From contig NZ_JBBGZW010000001.1 of the NCBI RefSeq assembly GCF_037479095.1, positions 62,001 to 126,000 of the forward strand: a DNA stretch of 64,000 nt, written 5' to 3'. Both the position numbers and the translations under genes were made by a program. Below are positions 38,137-47,495 of the stretch, one piece after another (position 1 is the stretch's first letter; every line of letters starts with the position of its first letter). Under the pieces are notes generated by a model. It did no database searches. It had not been told where the DNA came from and was given only the letters and a program-made list of their open reading frames with translations. This DNA comes from Pantoea nemavictus (lineage in GTDB: Bacteria > Pseudomonadota > Gammaproteobacteria > Enterobacterales > Enterobacteriaceae).

Positions 38137-39603
38137 ATGGCAAGTACTTTGATAATGAATAGCGCAACCCGCTCGTGGAGCGGACTGCGCAAAAATCTCA
38201 TCGCAAAAGTCGCACTTAGCTTATCGGATTTAATTGCGTTAAATCTGGCATTGTTTTTATCTGCCGCTACCGTTCAAGGTATTTGGGGCGAACTGGATAC
38301 CTTTATTCCGCCACAGCAGATTGAATACCGGTTTATTGCCCAATTAGGCCTTTCGGTGCTTTGTACCGCCTGGTTCTGGGTACGCATGCGTCACTACACT
38401 TACCGCAAGCCGTTTTGGTTTGAATTGAAAGAAGTCATCAAGACGCTGTTCGTCTTCTCTCTGCTCGATCTGGCGCTGATTGCCTTCTCGAAATGGGACT
38501 TCTCGCGCATGGTTTGGGTATTTAGCTGGACCTACGCCCTGCTGCTGCTGCCGCTGATGCGCGCGGTAGTGAAACGCGCAATCAACCGCGCGGGCCAATG
38601 GCAGAAGGAAACCATCATCATTGGTTCCGGCAAAAATGCGATGGAAGCTTATGCGGCGCTGCAAAGTGAAGAGATCCTGGGTTATAACGTGCAGGCCTTT
38701 ATCTCGCTGGATGATGACCAACAGCATGAAAAAGTGAACGGCGTGCCGGTAATTACCTGGAAAGATATTAACTGGCAGACCATGGACCGTGACAACACGC
38801 AATTTATCGTCGCCACCGAGTTTGAGCAGCAAGTGGTGCGCGATAAATGGCTGAAGTTTCTGTCCAAAATGAAGTGCCGTTCGATTTCCGTGATCCCTAC
38901 GCTGCGTGGTGTGCCGCTGTATGGCACCGACATGTCATTTATCTTCAGTCATGAAGTGATGATCTTGCGCGTGAGCAATAACCTGGCGAAACGCTCTTCC
39001 CGCTTCCTGAAACGTACTTTCGACATCGTGGTGGCCTCGCTACTGCTGCTGTTCCTTGGACCGGTGTTTGGTCTGCTGTGTGCGATGGTGAAACGCGATG
39101 GTGGCAATGCGATTTATGGCCATGAACGCGTGGGACAAGATGGCGTGAAGTTCAAGTGCCTGAAGTTCCGTTCAATGGTCACTAACTCGCAGGAAGTGCT
39201 GCAAAACCTGCTGGCGACCAGCGAGGAGGCACGTGCCGAGTGGGATCGTGATTTCAAACTGAAAAACGACCCGCGCGTCACCAAAATTGGTAACTTCCTG
39301 CGTAAAACCAGCCTTGATGAGTTGCCACAGCTGTGGAACGTGATTCGCGGCGAAATGAGCCTGGTGGGTCCACGTCCGGTGATTGAAGCGGAACTGGAGC
39401 GCTATGCCGGCGATGTTGATTACTACCTGATGGCCAAGCCGGGCATGACCGGTCTGTGGCAGGTTAGTGGCCGTAACGACATCGACTACGATACGCGCGT
39501 TTACTTCGACTCCTGGTACGTGAAGAACTGGGCGCTGTGGACGGACATCGCCATTCTGTTTAAAACCGCAGGTGTCGTGGTACGTCGCGACGGCGCTTAC
39601 TAA
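38137..39603 (+). CDS. WbaP-type undecaprenyl-phosphate hexose-1-phosphate transferase
   Basis: A 488-residue polyisoprenyl-phosphate glycosyl-1-phosphate transferase of the WbaP/AmsG/WceG group. Four or five N-terminal membrane segments (about 25-145) precede a Rossmann-like domain (KETIIIGSGKNAMEAYAAL). A re-entrant membrane helix begins KRTFDIVVASLLLLFLGP, and the catalytic domain has KCLKFRSMV, the Asp-Glu pair in KTSLDELPQLWNVIRGEMS, and LVGPRPV. It starts lipid-linked repeat-unit synthesis by adding a sugar phosphate, probably galactose-1-phosphate, to undecaprenyl phosphate. It is solitary, with no glycosyltransferase cluster nearby. Pantoea carries such stand-alone copies. Confidence 0.88.
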   Translation: MASTLIMNSATRSWSGLRKNLIAKVALSLSDLIALNLALFLSAATVQGIWGELDTFIPPQQIEYRFIAQLGLSVLCTAWFWVRMRHYTYRKPFWFELKEVIKTLFVFSLLDLALIAFSKWDFSRMVWVFSWTYALLLLPLMRAVVKRAINRAGQWQKETIIIGSGKNAMEAYAALQSEEILGYNVQAFISLDDDQQHEKVNGVPVITWKDINWQTMDRDNTQFIVATEFEQQVVRDKWLKFLSKMKCRSISVIPTLRGVPLYGTDMSFIFSHEVMILRVSNNLAKRSSRFLKRTFDIVVASLLLLFLGPVFGLLCAMVKRDGGNAIYGHERVGQDGVKFKCLKFRSMVTNSQEVLQNLLATSEEARAEWDRDFKLKNDPRVTKIGNFLRKTSLDELPQLWNVIRGEMSLVGPRPVIEAELERYAGDVDYYLMAKPGMTGLWQVSGRNDIDYDTRVYFDSWYVKNWALWTDIAILFKTAGVVVRRDGAY

Positions 39604-39613
39604 TACCCTCGAC

Positions 39614-39651
39614 GCGGTGCCTGTGCACGTTGGCAGGCATCGCATTTTTTT
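39614..39651 (+). terminator. Rho-independent terminator after the WbaP-like gene
   Basis: GCGGTGCCTG / CAGGCATCGC, a ten-bp stem with one G-T pair and a ten-base loop, followed by ATTTTTTT, 10 bp past the stop. It shows that the downstream exporter gene is probably transcribed separately. Confidence 0.88.
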
Positions 39652-39717
39652 ATCCCTTTCTTTTTCCCCGCAGAGTCATTACCCTTCCCGCTTGTTTAAC
39701 AGGTCGTTCGGTTCGTA

Positions 39718-40911
39718 ATGCAAAAATTCACCTTAATTCTGCTAAGCCTGGTGCTGCTGGCGCCGCTTGGTATTGATCTTTACCTCCCTACTCTGCCGCA
39801 AATCGCCGATGGACTGAACAGCCCGGTGAGTCTTATCCAGATCACCATTCCGCTGTTTTTGTTAGTGATGGGCATTGGTCAGCTGGTCACCGGACCGTTG
39901 GTGGATAACTTTGGCCGTAAACCGATCGCGCTGATCGGCCTGGGGCTTTATATCATCGGCAGCGCGATTGCTGCCACTGCGACGCTTTGGCCGGTGTTCT
40001 TCCTCGCACGGATCATTCAGGGCTGTGCCGTATGCTGCACCGCGGTGGTGGCATTCAGCGGCGTGCGCGATCGCCTCAGTGGCGAAGATGCCGCGCGCGC
40101 CTATGGCTTTCTCAACGGCGCACTGAATATCGTGCCAGCGCTGGCACCGCTACTGGGCGGGATTCTGGCTGAAGCCTACGGCTGGCGTATGCCGTTCTGG
40201 TTCCTGTGCGGTTATGCGCTGGTTATCGGTTTGATCGTACTGCTGTGGCTGCCGGAAACGCGTCCTGCGGACACGCTGCGCGTCAAAGGTCTACCGCTAG
40301 CGCAGTATGCTGCGATCGCGCGTGAACCGCGCTTCCTCGCCTTCGCTTTTGCCAATGCGGGCGCGCTGGGCATGGTGCTGACGTATGTTTCGCTAGCGCC
40401 GCACGTGCTGATGACCGAAGGTGGCCTCACGCCGCTGCAGTTCTCCTTCGCATTTGGTGCCAACGGCTTCTGGATCATGCTGGTGAGCGCCTTCGTGAAT
40501 AAAACGATTCGCAAAGCGGGACGTCCGTTCTGCCTGGCGATGGGTTTTGCCACGATGCTGATTGGCGCGATTCTGCTGATGATGGGCACCACGCTGCTAC
40601 CCGCGGCATGGCAAAATCATTGGGCGCTATACATGATTCCGGTAGCGGTTTCGGTAGCAGGATTGGCGTTCACGGTGGGGCCGGCCACCAGCTACGCGCT
40701 GGAGCCCTATCAGCAGCAAGCGGGTGTTGCCGCGGCCCTCCAAGGTTTTATTCAGATGGCGTGTGGCGCAGGTGGCAGCATGGCAATCGTGGCACTGCCC
40801 GTTGCAGAGAAATCATCGCTGGCGTTAATGATGTTGACAGGTGCAGCGCTGGCTCTGATCGCCTGGCGCTGCAGCAAGAAGATGCACGGCAGCGTGACCG
40901 CGCTTAAATAA
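39718..40911 (+). CDS. Bcr/CflA-family MFS drug exporter
   Basis: A 397-residue major facilitator with 12 predicted membrane helices (DHA1 group). Helix 1 carries the acidic residue Asp20 in LGIDLYLPTLP, typical of Bcr/MdfA/CmlA proteins. Motif A, GPLVDNFGRKP, follows helix 2, and motif C-like PALAPLLGGILAEAYGW is in helix 5. Proton-driven export of a small hydrophobic drug or metabolite is likely; the substrate cannot be told. The end overlaps the dadX end by 8 bp in convergent orientation. E. coli has no gene here between cvrA and dadX. Confidence 0.82.
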   Translation: MQKFTLILLSLVLLAPLGIDLYLPTLPQIADGLNSPVSLIQITIPLFLLVMGIGQLVTGPLVDNFGRKPIALIGLGLYIIGSAIAATATLWPVFFLARIIQGCAVCCTAVVAFSGVRDRLSGEDAARAYGFLNGALNIVPALAPLLGGILAEAYGWRMPFWFLCGYALVIGLIVLLWLPETRPADTLRVKGLPLAQYAAIAREPRFLAFAFANAGALGMVLTYVSLAPHVLMTEGGLTPLQFSFAFGANGFWIMLVSAFVNKTIRKAGRPFCLAMGFATMLIGAILLMMGTTLLPAAWQNHWALYMIPVAVSVAGLAFTVGPATSYALEPYQQQAGVAAALQGFIQMACGAGGSMAIVALPVAEKSSLALMMLTGAALALIAWRCSKKMHGSVTALK

Positions 40912-41974
40912 CCTCAACCGGAACGCGTGGCGCAAGCGCACACATCAGCTCGTAGCCCACCGTTCCGGCAGCTTTTGCCACTTCATCAATCTTCACCTGA
41001 TTCCCCCATAGCTCAACCTTCGAACCAATTCCGGCCTGCGGGCAGGGTTCCAGATCGATCATCATCATATCCATGGATATCGCGCCCAGCGTTTGTGTGC
41101 GCACGCCATCAACGCTGACCGGCGTTCCGGTGGGTGCATGACGTGGATAGCCGTCGGCGTAACCACAGGCAACGATACCAATACGCTGCGCTGCACCAGC
41201 ATGATAGCGATAGCCGTAACCGACACCATCACCGGCATTCAATTGCTGTACACCAATGATCTCGCTGTGGAGTGTCATCACCGGCTGCAATCCGGTGCTG
41301 GCGATATCCTGCCAGTCACCGCTCGGCGATGCGCCATACAGGATGATGCCAGGACGCACCCAGTCAAAATGCGCTTGCGGATGCCACAGCGTGGCAGCAG
41401 AATTCGACAAGGAGCGTGGACAACCGAGTCCTTCCGCTGCCTGCTCAACGCGCTTCATCGGCTCAATGATGCCTTGCGGATTTTCGGCATCGGCAAAGTG
41501 CGCCATCAGCGTCATTTCACCGACGTTAGGCAATGCACGCAGTTTTTGCCACGCCGCCTGCGCCAGTTCAGGCCGAAAACCTAACCGATTCATGCCGCTG
41601 TTGATTTTCAGGTAGACATCGATCGGTGCCGACAGATGTGCCTTGGCGAGCGCCTGAATCTGCCAGTTACTGTGTACGCTGGTGGTGAGACGATAGCGAT
41701 CGATCAGCACCAAATCGTCGGCATGGAAGAAGCCTTCCAGCAGCAAGATCGGTTTTTTCCATCCCTGCTCACGCAGCAAAATCGCCTCTTCCATATTCAG
41801 CAGCGCAAAACCATCAGTTTCGGCGAGGCTTTGCCACACGCGGGCCACGCCGTGGCCATACGCATTGGCTTTCACCACTGACCAGACGTGCGAGTGAGGA
41901 GCCGCCTGACGCACAGTGGCCAGATTATGGCGCAGTGCCTGGCGACTGATGGTGGCACCGGTTGGACGTGACAT
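40904..41974 (-). CDS. dadX: Catabolic alanine racemase DadX
   Basis: A 356-residue fold-type III PLP enzyme interconverting L- and D-alanine. The PLP lysine is Lys35 in VWSVVKANAYGHG, and the catalytic Tyr is in GVGYGYRYHAG. The C-terminal beta domain has DMMMIDLEPCPQAG. It is called DadX rather than biosynthetic Alr because it follows dadA by 21 bp in an operon. It supplies D-alanine for DadA. The stop overlaps the convergent exporter gene. Confidence 0.95.
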   Translation of the reverse strand: MSRPTGATISRQALRHNLATVRQAAPHSHVWSVVKANAYGHGVARVWQSLAETDGFALLNMEEAILLREQGWKKPILLLEGFFHADDLVLIDRYRLTTSVHSNWQIQALAKAHLSAPIDVYLKINSGMNRLGFRPELAQAAWQKLRALPNVGEMTLMAHFADAENPQGIIEPMKRVEQAAEGLGCPRSLSNSAATLWHPQAHFDWVRPGIILYGASPSGDWQDIASTGLQPVMTLHSEIIGVQQLNAGDGVGYGYRYHAGAAQRIGIVACGYADGYPRHAPTGTPVSVDGVRTQTLGAISMDMMMIDLEPCPQAGIGSKVELWGNQVKIDEVAKAAGTVGYELMCALAPRVPVEVI

Positions 41975-41995
41975 GCTTGTACTCTCCCTGAGGTT

Positions 41996-43297
41996 TCAAC
42001 GCGCCGCGTTGGCGTTACGCAGTGGCGACGCATGTGGCTCAAAACCCGGCAGGTAGCGCAGCACTGACAAATCATCTGCGGCAATCGCCGGTTTCTGACC
42101 GGAAATTAAATCGGCCAACAGCTGACCGGAACCACAAGCCATCGTCCATCCCAGCGTACCGTGACCGGTATTGAGATAGAGATTTGAGAGCGGCGTGCGC
42201 CCCACAATCGGCGTACCGTCTGGCGTCATCGGACGCAAGCCGGTCCAGAACGTGGCCTGTTCGACATATCCGCCTTCAGGATAAAGATCGCGGACGACCA
42301 TCTCCAGCGTTTCGCGTCGTGCCGGCAACAGTTTGGTGTTAAAACCAACAATTTCTGCCATGCCGCCCACGCGGATGCGATCGTCAAAGCGCGTCACCGC
42401 CACTTTGTAGGTTTCATCAAGAATGGTGGAAACCGGTGCAGCATCAGCATTTTTAATCGGAATGGTTAACGAATAGCCTTTCAGCGGGTACACCGGGATC
42501 GCCAGGATATCTTTCAGTAACGCCGTGGAATAGGAACCAAACGCCACTACGTAAGCATCGGCTTTAATCACTTCCTCGCCACACTTCACGCCGTAAATGC
42601 GGTTGCCCTCGCGCAGCAGTTGGTCGACCGATGTGTTGTAGCGGAAAGTGACGCCCGCCGCCGCTGCCATCTCTGCCAGTCGTTGGGTGAACAGCTGGCA
42701 ATCGCCGGTTTCATCGTTGGGCAAGCGTAAACCGCCGGTAAGCTTGTGGGCGGTCGCCGCTAATGCTGGTTCGACATTTTTCAGTTGATGTGCCTCGAGT
42801 AACTCATAAGGCACGCCAGCATCACGCAGCACCGCAATATCTTTGCTGGCACTGGCAAACTGCTGCTGAGTACGAAAAAGTTGCAGCGTTCCGCCCTGGC
42901 GACCTTCGTAAGCAATACCGGTGCTGGCACGCAGCGTTTTCAGGCAGTCGCGGCTGTACTCCGCAATGCGTACCATGCGGCTTTTATTCTCTTGATAGTG
43001 CTGCATGTCGCAGTTACGCAACATATTCCACATCCATTCCAGCTGGAACTTGCTGCCGTCCAAACGTACCGCCAGCGGCGCGTGACGCTGAAACATCCAT
43101 TTGACAGCTTTGAGCGGAACGCCCGGCGCCGCCCAGGGCGCAGCGTAGCCCGGCGAGATCTGTCCGGCATTACCGGCGCTGGTTTCCAGCGCCGCTGCGG
43201 GTTGACGATCGATGACCGTCACCTCGTGCCCAGCCTGTGCCAGATACCATGCGCTTGCTACCCCAACCACACCACTACCAAGAATTACTACGCGCAT
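41996..43297 (-). CDS. dadA: D-amino acid dehydrogenase small subunit DadA
   Basis: A 433-residue membrane-associated flavoprotein oxidising D-alanine to pyruvate and ammonia, passing electrons to the respiratory chain. The FAD motif [20 protein letters not shown] is at residues 4-23, and the C-terminal [16 protein letters not shown] and [17 protein letters not shown] complete the FAD site. Length matches E. coli. It lies 21 bp before dadX. In E. coli the operon is induced by alanine through Lrp and by CRP. Confidence 0.97.
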   Translation of the reverse strand: MRVVILGSGVVGVASAWYLAQAGHEVTVIDRQPAAALETSAGNAGQISPGYAAPWAAPGVPLKAVKWMFQRHAPLAVRLDGSKFQLEWMWNMLRNCDMQHYQENKSRMVRIAEYSRDCLKTLRASTGIAYEGRQGGTLQLFRTQQQFASASKDIAVLRDAGVPYELLEAHQLKNVEPALAATAHKLTGGLRLPNDETGDCQLFTQRLAEMAAAAGVTFRYNTSVDQLLREGNRIYGVKCGEEVIKADAYVVAFGSYSTALLKDILAIPVYPLKGYSLTIPIKNADAAPVSTILDETYKVAVTRFDDRIRVGGMAEIVGFNTKLLPARRETLEMVVRDLYPEGGYVEQATFWTGLRPMTPDGTPIVGRTPLSNLYLNTGHGTLGWTMACGSGQLLADLISGQKPAIAADDLSVLRYLPGFEPHASPLRNANAAR

Positions 43298-43791
43298 AAG
43301 CCCCTCGTCGCAGCAAAAGAATAATTAACTATTAACCAAGCCCAGGGCAGAATAATTTCACCGCCCATCAAATCTTACATTTGACCGCCATATTTCACAT
43401 GTTTTTCACCTAACTGCACACTGAAATCATGCATCACATCAAAAATCAGGATTTTTTATGCCTTTAATCGCTTAATCAGCCATTTATTATGCGTCAGGTA
43501 GGGGTTTTACCTTTTTTCAGGAGAAAGCGCCGCAGTCATACAATGCACTTATAAACAGAATATTATCCTGACAATTGAAATAAAACCAACACTTACCATA
43601 AGCATCCGCTTAACTGACGCTTTTTGAATGATTTTCTGCCAAAAGAATTCAATTGAGATTCAGTTTCGGATAGGCGACAGTGGACTATCATTGAAGTGTT
43701 CGCTCAGTTTTATTGGGCCATCTTTACTCAGGATGAGGCCTTAAACGATCGTGACAGGTGATCCCTGCCGCTTGCAAAACAGAGGTGCGCT
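43298..43791. promoter_or_regulatory. Divergent dadA-ycgB control region
   Basis: A 494-bp region with no coding sequence. The half next to dadA is AT-rich, with the runs expected for Lrp binding. The half next to ycgB ends in an ordinary leader. I could not identify a consensus CRP, Lrp or sigma-S element with confidence. Confidence 0.5.
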
Positions 43792-45327
43792 ATGACGACA
43801 ATCTTTGACGAGCCAACCCGCAACAGTAAACGACTCAGTGATGGCCCAGACTGGACCTTCGAACTGCTGGATGATTATCTGGCGGAAATTGACCGCGTAG
43901 CGAAAAGCTACGGACTGGAAACCTATCCGCACCAAATCGAAGTGATCACCTCCGAACAGATGATGGATGCGTACTCCAGCGTGGGTATGCCGATCAACTA
44001 TGCACACTGGTCGTTTGGCAAGAAATTCATCGAAACCGAACAACGCTATAAGCACGGTCAGCAAGGCCTGGCTTATGAGATCGTCATTAATTCCAATCCG
44101 TGTATCGCCTATTTGATGGAAGAGAACACCATGACCATGCAGGCGCTGGTGATGGCGCACGCCTGTTATGGCCACAACTCTTTCTTTAAAAATAACTATC
44201 TGTTTCGCAGTTGGACCGATGCCAGTTCGATTGTTGATTACCTGTTATTCGCCAGAAATTACATCACCGATTGCGAAGAGCGCTATGGTGTCGAGGAAGT
44301 TGAGCGCCTGCTCGATTCCTGCCACGCGTTGATGAATTACGGCGTTGATCGCTATAAACGTCCGCAAAAAATTTCGCTGCAGGAAGAGAAGGCCCGTCAG
44401 CAGAGCCGCGAAGAGTATCTGCAGAGTCAGGTAAATACACTTTGGCGCACGCTACCGCGTAAAGAGAAGGAATCGGTGCACATCCAGGCATCGCGCTATC
44501 CCTCTGAGCCACAGGAGAACCTGCTCTATTTCATGGAGAAAAATGCGCCGCTGCTGGAGTCGTGGCAACGTGAAGTGCTGCGTATTGTGCGTAAGGTCAG
44601 CCAGTATTTTTATCCGCAAAAACAGACGCAGGTGATGAACGAAGGCTGGGCGACATTCTGGCACTACACCATCCTTAATCATCTGTATGACGAGGGCAAA
44701 GTGTCGGAACGCTTTATGATGGAGTTCCTGCATAGCCACACTAACGTGGTGTATCAGCCGCCCTATAACAGTCAGTGGTATAACGGCATCAACCCGTATG
44801 CGCTGGGCTTTGCGATGTTCCAGGACATCAAGCGCATCTGTCAAACACCTACCGAAGAAGACCGCTACTGGTTCCCTGACATTGCCGGTTCCGACTGGCT
44901 GAAAACCATGCATTTTGCCATGCGTGAATTCAAGGACGAAAGCTTCATCAGCCAGTTCCTGTCGCCAAAAGTGATGCGTGATTTCCGGTTATTTACGGTG
45001 ATGGACGATGACCGCAACAATTTCCTCGAAATTGCGGCCATTCATGACGAAGCGGGTTATCGCGCCATTCGGCAGCAGCTGTCGGCACAATATAATCTGA
45101 GCAATCTGGAACCTAACATTCAGGTTTATAATGTCGACTTACGTGGCGATCGCTCATTGACGCTGCGTTATGTGCCGCAACAGCGGGCGCCGCTCGATAA
45201 GAGCCGCAAAGAGGTCCTGAAGCATGTGCATCGTTTGTGGGGCTTTGACGTGATTCTGGAACAGCAGAATGAAGACGGCAGTGTAGAGTTGCTGGATCGA
45301 TCGCCCACGCGCGGTCCAACGCTATAA
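43792..45327 (+). CDS. ycgB: SpoVR-family protein YcgB
   Basis: A 511-residue cytoplasmic protein of the SpoVR family, E. coli length. The conserved N-terminus PDWTFELLDDYLAEIDRVAKSYGLETYPHQIEVI is followed by histidine-bearing blocks (MAHACYGHNSFFKNN, NEGWATFWHYTILN) that look like a metal site. B. subtilis SpoVR acts in spore cortex formation, but the enterobacterial role is unknown. SpoVR proteins are phylogenetically linked to PrkA and YeaH, whose genes lie within 12 kb here. Confidence 0.94.
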   Translation: MTTIFDEPTRNSKRLSDGPDWTFELLDDYLAEIDRVAKSYGLETYPHQIEVITSEQMMDAYSSVGMPINYAHWSFGKKFIETEQRYKHGQQGLAYEIVINSNPCIAYLMEENTMTMQALVMAHACYGHNSFFKNNYLFRSWTDASSIVDYLLFARNYITDCEERYGVEEVERLLDSCHALMNYGVDRYKRPQKISLQEEKARQQSREEYLQSQVNTLWRTLPRKEKESVHIQASRYPSEPQENLLYFMEKNAPLLESWQREVLRIVRKVSQYFYPQKQTQVMNEGWATFWHYTILNHLYDEGKVSERFMMEFLHSHTNVVYQPPYNSQWYNGINPYALGFAMFQDIKRICQTPTEEDRYWFPDIAGSDWLKTMHFAMREFKDESFISQFLSPKVMRDFRLFTVMDDDRNNFLEIAAIHDEAGYRAIRQQLSAQYNLSNLEPNIQVYNVDLRGDRSLTLRYVPQQRAPLDKSRKEVLKHVHRLWGFDVILEQQNEDGSVELLDRSPTRGPTL

Positions 45328-45332
45328 AACAA

Positions 45333-45365
45333 AAAACCGGACTGTTAACGTCCGGTTTTCCTTTT
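45333..45365. terminator. Bidirectional terminator between ycgB and fadR
   Basis: AAAACCGGAC-TGTTAAC-GTCCGGTTTT with T runs on both sides. It lies five bases past the ycgB stop and nine before the convergent fadR stop. Confidence 0.92.
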
Positions 45366-45373
45366 ATTGCTGG

Positions 45374-46093
45374 TTATCGCTTGCTGGCCAAATCATCCGG
45401 CATGCTTTTCTGCATCTTGTGCCAAATCTCACCGCTGCGTCGACCGTATTCACGTACGCTATCGACAATCTGCTCCTGCGAAGGATTTGCCACGCACAGA
45501 TCGGCCAGTTGGCGATAGAAGTTACGCGCCAGTTCACGGGCTTCCAGACTGGAGAAGTAGTGACGACCCACACGGGTATACAACCCTTTCAGGCCATTCA
45601 AAATCAAACCATAAATCGGGTTACCGGAAGCAAACGCCAAACCGCGAAACACACGATAATCGAGCTCGGTGTAAGCCTCTGCTTTATCCTCCTCACTCAG
45701 CGCATTTTCCAACACTTCACGCGCTTTTTCTGGATGATGGCGCAGTGCACGGCTGATAAAAATGGAAGAGATGTTGGTACGCACCGATAGCAAATTATCA
45801 ATCAGTTGCGGCACGCTATCGTGGTCGAGTCGGGCCAGCGTTTCGAGGATGTTTAAACCAGAGGTTTCCCAGAAATCATTTACGCGTGTCGGCTTGCCAT
45901 GTTGGATGGTCAACCAGCCATCACGTGCCAGGCGCTGCAACACTTCACGCAGCGTGGTGCGAGTCACGCCAATCAGTTCAGAAAGCTCACGTTCGGCAGG
46001 TAGAATGGATCCCGGCGGAAAACGACTGTTCCAGATGCTTTCAATAATATACTCTTCAGCAAATCCCGCAGGGCTCTGCGCCTTAATCACCAT
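45374..46093 (-). CDS. fadR: Fatty-acid-responsive regulator FadR
   Basis: A 239-residue GntR-family transcription factor. The N-terminal winged helix (about 7-73) has [21 protein letters not shown] as its recognition region; the all-helical C-terminal FCD-like domain binds long-chain acyl-CoA. FadR represses fad genes for beta-oxidation and activates fabA and fabB until acyl-CoA releases it from DNA. A matching operator lies before fadD in this window. The place next to ycgB is as in E. coli. Confidence 0.97.
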   Translation of the reverse strand: MVIKAQSPAGFAEEYIIESIWNSRFPPGSILPAERELSELIGVTRTTLREVLQRLARDGWLTIQHGKPTRVNDFWETSGLNILETLARLDHDSVPQLIDNLLSVRTNISSIFISRALRHHPEKAREVLENALSEEDKAEAYTELDYRVFRGLAFASGNPIYGLILNGLKGLYTRVGRHYFSSLEARELARNFYRQLADLCVANPSQEQIVDSVREYGRRSGEIWHKMQKSMPDDLASKR

Positions 46094-46413
46094 AGCATTT
46101 ATTTCTCGTTGCTTTCTTTATCGTAATGCGACTCATCATACCAGAGCGGCTATAGCGGAAATAGCCTGCCAAACGATTAAAAGCGCGCGCTGGCGCAAAA
46201 TTCAGCTGTGTTTTCAGACACGCTAGTGCGACAAAGCATACGTTTGCGCTGCGCTTGTTGCCGACAGATTTTCTCTCGCCTTTTGAGTCCACTCTTTTTT
46301 CACTTCAACCAGACTTAAGTCATTTTTGTACATGATTTTTTCCCGCTGCCTGGCTGGCACGGGTGCGCTTTTGGTTTACACTGCGAAACATTAACGGTTA
46401 CAGGAAAAGCAAT
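46094..46413. promoter_or_regulatory. Divergent fadR-dsbB region
   Basis: A 320-bp region with no credible gene. In E. coli the Na+/H+ antiporter gene nhaB lies at this place, and no remnant of it is recognisable here. The dsbB ribosome-binding site AGGAAA is at its right end. Promoter hexamers could not be fixed with confidence. Confidence 0.5.
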
Positions 46414-46944
46414 ATGTTGCGATATTTGAATCAATGCTCGCGTGGACGAGGTGCCTGGCTTTTGCTGGCCCTAACGGCTCTGGCTTTTGAATTGACGGCT
46501 TTGTATTTTCAACACGTGATGGGATTGCAACCCTGCGTGATGTGTATTTATGAGCGTTGCGCACTGTTTGGTGTGATGGGTGCAGGCATCGTGGGTGCCA
46601 TCGCGCCAAAAACGCCGCTGCGCTGGGCGGCGATCCTGATCTGGATTTATAGCGCCATTGAAGGGGTTCGCCTCTCCTACGACCACACCATGATTCAGCT
46701 GCACCCCAATCCATTTGTCACCTGCGATTTTGCGGCGCGTTTCCCCACCTGGCTGCCGCTGGATAAATGGCTGCCCTCGGTGTTTGTCGCCAGCGGCGAC
46801 TGCGCCGAACGTGGCTGGACTTTCCTGACCTGGAGCATGCCGCAGTGGATGATCGTGATTTTCGCGGCGTATCTGTTGGTCGCGCTGCTGGTGTTCATTG
46901 CCCAACCGTTTAAACCTAAACGCCGCGATCTGTTCGGACGATAA
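46414..46944 (+). CDS. dsbB: Disulfide bond formation protein DsbB
   Basis: A 176-residue inner-membrane quinone reductase that reoxidises DsbA. Four membrane spans are visible. Both redox pairs are intact: Cys41-Cys44 (PCVMC) in the first periplasmic loop and Cys104 and Cys130 in the second, with the same numbering as E. coli. The frame extends 17 codons upstream, but [15 protein letters not shown] with AGGAAA is the family start. A bidirectional terminator separates it from convergent ycgN. Confidence 0.97.
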   Translation: MLRYLNQCSRGRGAWLLLALTALAFELTALYFQHVMGLQPCVMCIYERCALFGVMGAGIVGAIAPKTPLRWAAILIWIYSAIEGVRLSYDHTMIQLHPNPFVTCDFAARFPTWLPLDKWLPSVFVASGDCAERGWTFLTWSMPQWMIVIFAAYLLVALLVFIAQPFKPKRRDLFGR

Positions 46945-46952
46945 GCACAAAC

Positions 46953-46980
46953 AAAACAGGCAGCCGTAGCTGCCTGTTTT
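46953..46980. terminator. Bidirectional terminator between dsbB and ycgN
   Basis: AAAACAGGCAGC-CGTA-GCTGCCTGTTTT, a perfect 12-bp stem with tetraloop, eight bases past the dsbB stop and four before the ycgN stop. Confidence 0.93.
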
Positions 46981-46984
46981 ATGT

Positions 46985-47431
46985 TTAACCGTTACGGTCT
47001 GGTCGATCAATTATATGCTCTTCCCAATCGCGCACTTCACTCTCACGCACCGCAATAAAACGCACGGAAATGCGCTGGGCATGCATCGCTTTTTTAGAGC
47101 CGGCGATCAGCGGATGCCAGGCCGGCAAGGCTTTCCCTTCCCCTAATACGCGATACGCACAGGTACGCGGCAGCCATTCAAAACTGGTGAGATTTTCGCG
47201 CGTCAGCTTGATGCAGTTCTCTTCTAACTCAAAACGACGCTCGTAGCTGCGACATTGGCAGGTTTTGATGTTCAGCTGATTACAGGCGACGTTGGTGAAG
47301 TAGATCTCATCGGTGTCCGCATCCTGCAACTTATTCAGGCAACATTGGCCGCAGCCGTCGCACAGGGATTCCCACTCTGCGTCGTTCATTTGGTCAAGGC
47401 GTTTAGTCTGCCAGAAAGGTTGTTCAGTCAT
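46985..47431 (-). CDS. ycgN: UPF0260 cysteine-rich protein YcgN
   Basis: A 148-residue cytoplasmic protein of the YkgJ/YcgN zinc- or iron-binding family. Eight or so conserved cysteines include [12 protein letters not shown] near residue 25 and CQCRSYERR and PRTCAYRVL later. This pattern suggests a metal site, perhaps an iron-sulfur cluster, but no activity is established. It follows ycgM on the same strand with a 64-bp gap holding a hairpin. Confidence 0.93.
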   Translation of the reverse strand: MTEQPFWQTKRLDQMNDAEWESLCDGCGQCCLNKLQDADTDEIYFTNVACNQLNIKTCQCRSYERRFELEENCIKLTRENLTSFEWLPRTCAYRVLGEGKALPAWHPLIAGSKKAMHAQRISVRFIAVRESEVRDWEEHIIDRPDRNG

Positions 47432-47456
47432 GATGGCGGTCCGGGTTGATAATAAG

Positions 47457-47485
47457 ACCGCACCTTATAAAGCTTCAGGTGCGGT
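47457..47485 (-). terminator. Hairpin between ycgM and ycgN
   Basis: ACCGCACCT / AGGTGCGGT, a perfect nine-bp stem with an 11-base loop. On the minus strand it is followed by CTTATTATC, only weakly U-rich. It may be a partial terminator or an mRNA-stabilising stem inside the ycgMN unit. Confidence 0.45.
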
Positions 47486-47495
47486 GATGCAAGTT

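Noticed and set aside
46471..47010. 179-codon minus-strand frame over dsbB
   Set aside because: It is antisense to dsbB, crosses the bidirectional terminator and has no family resemblance.
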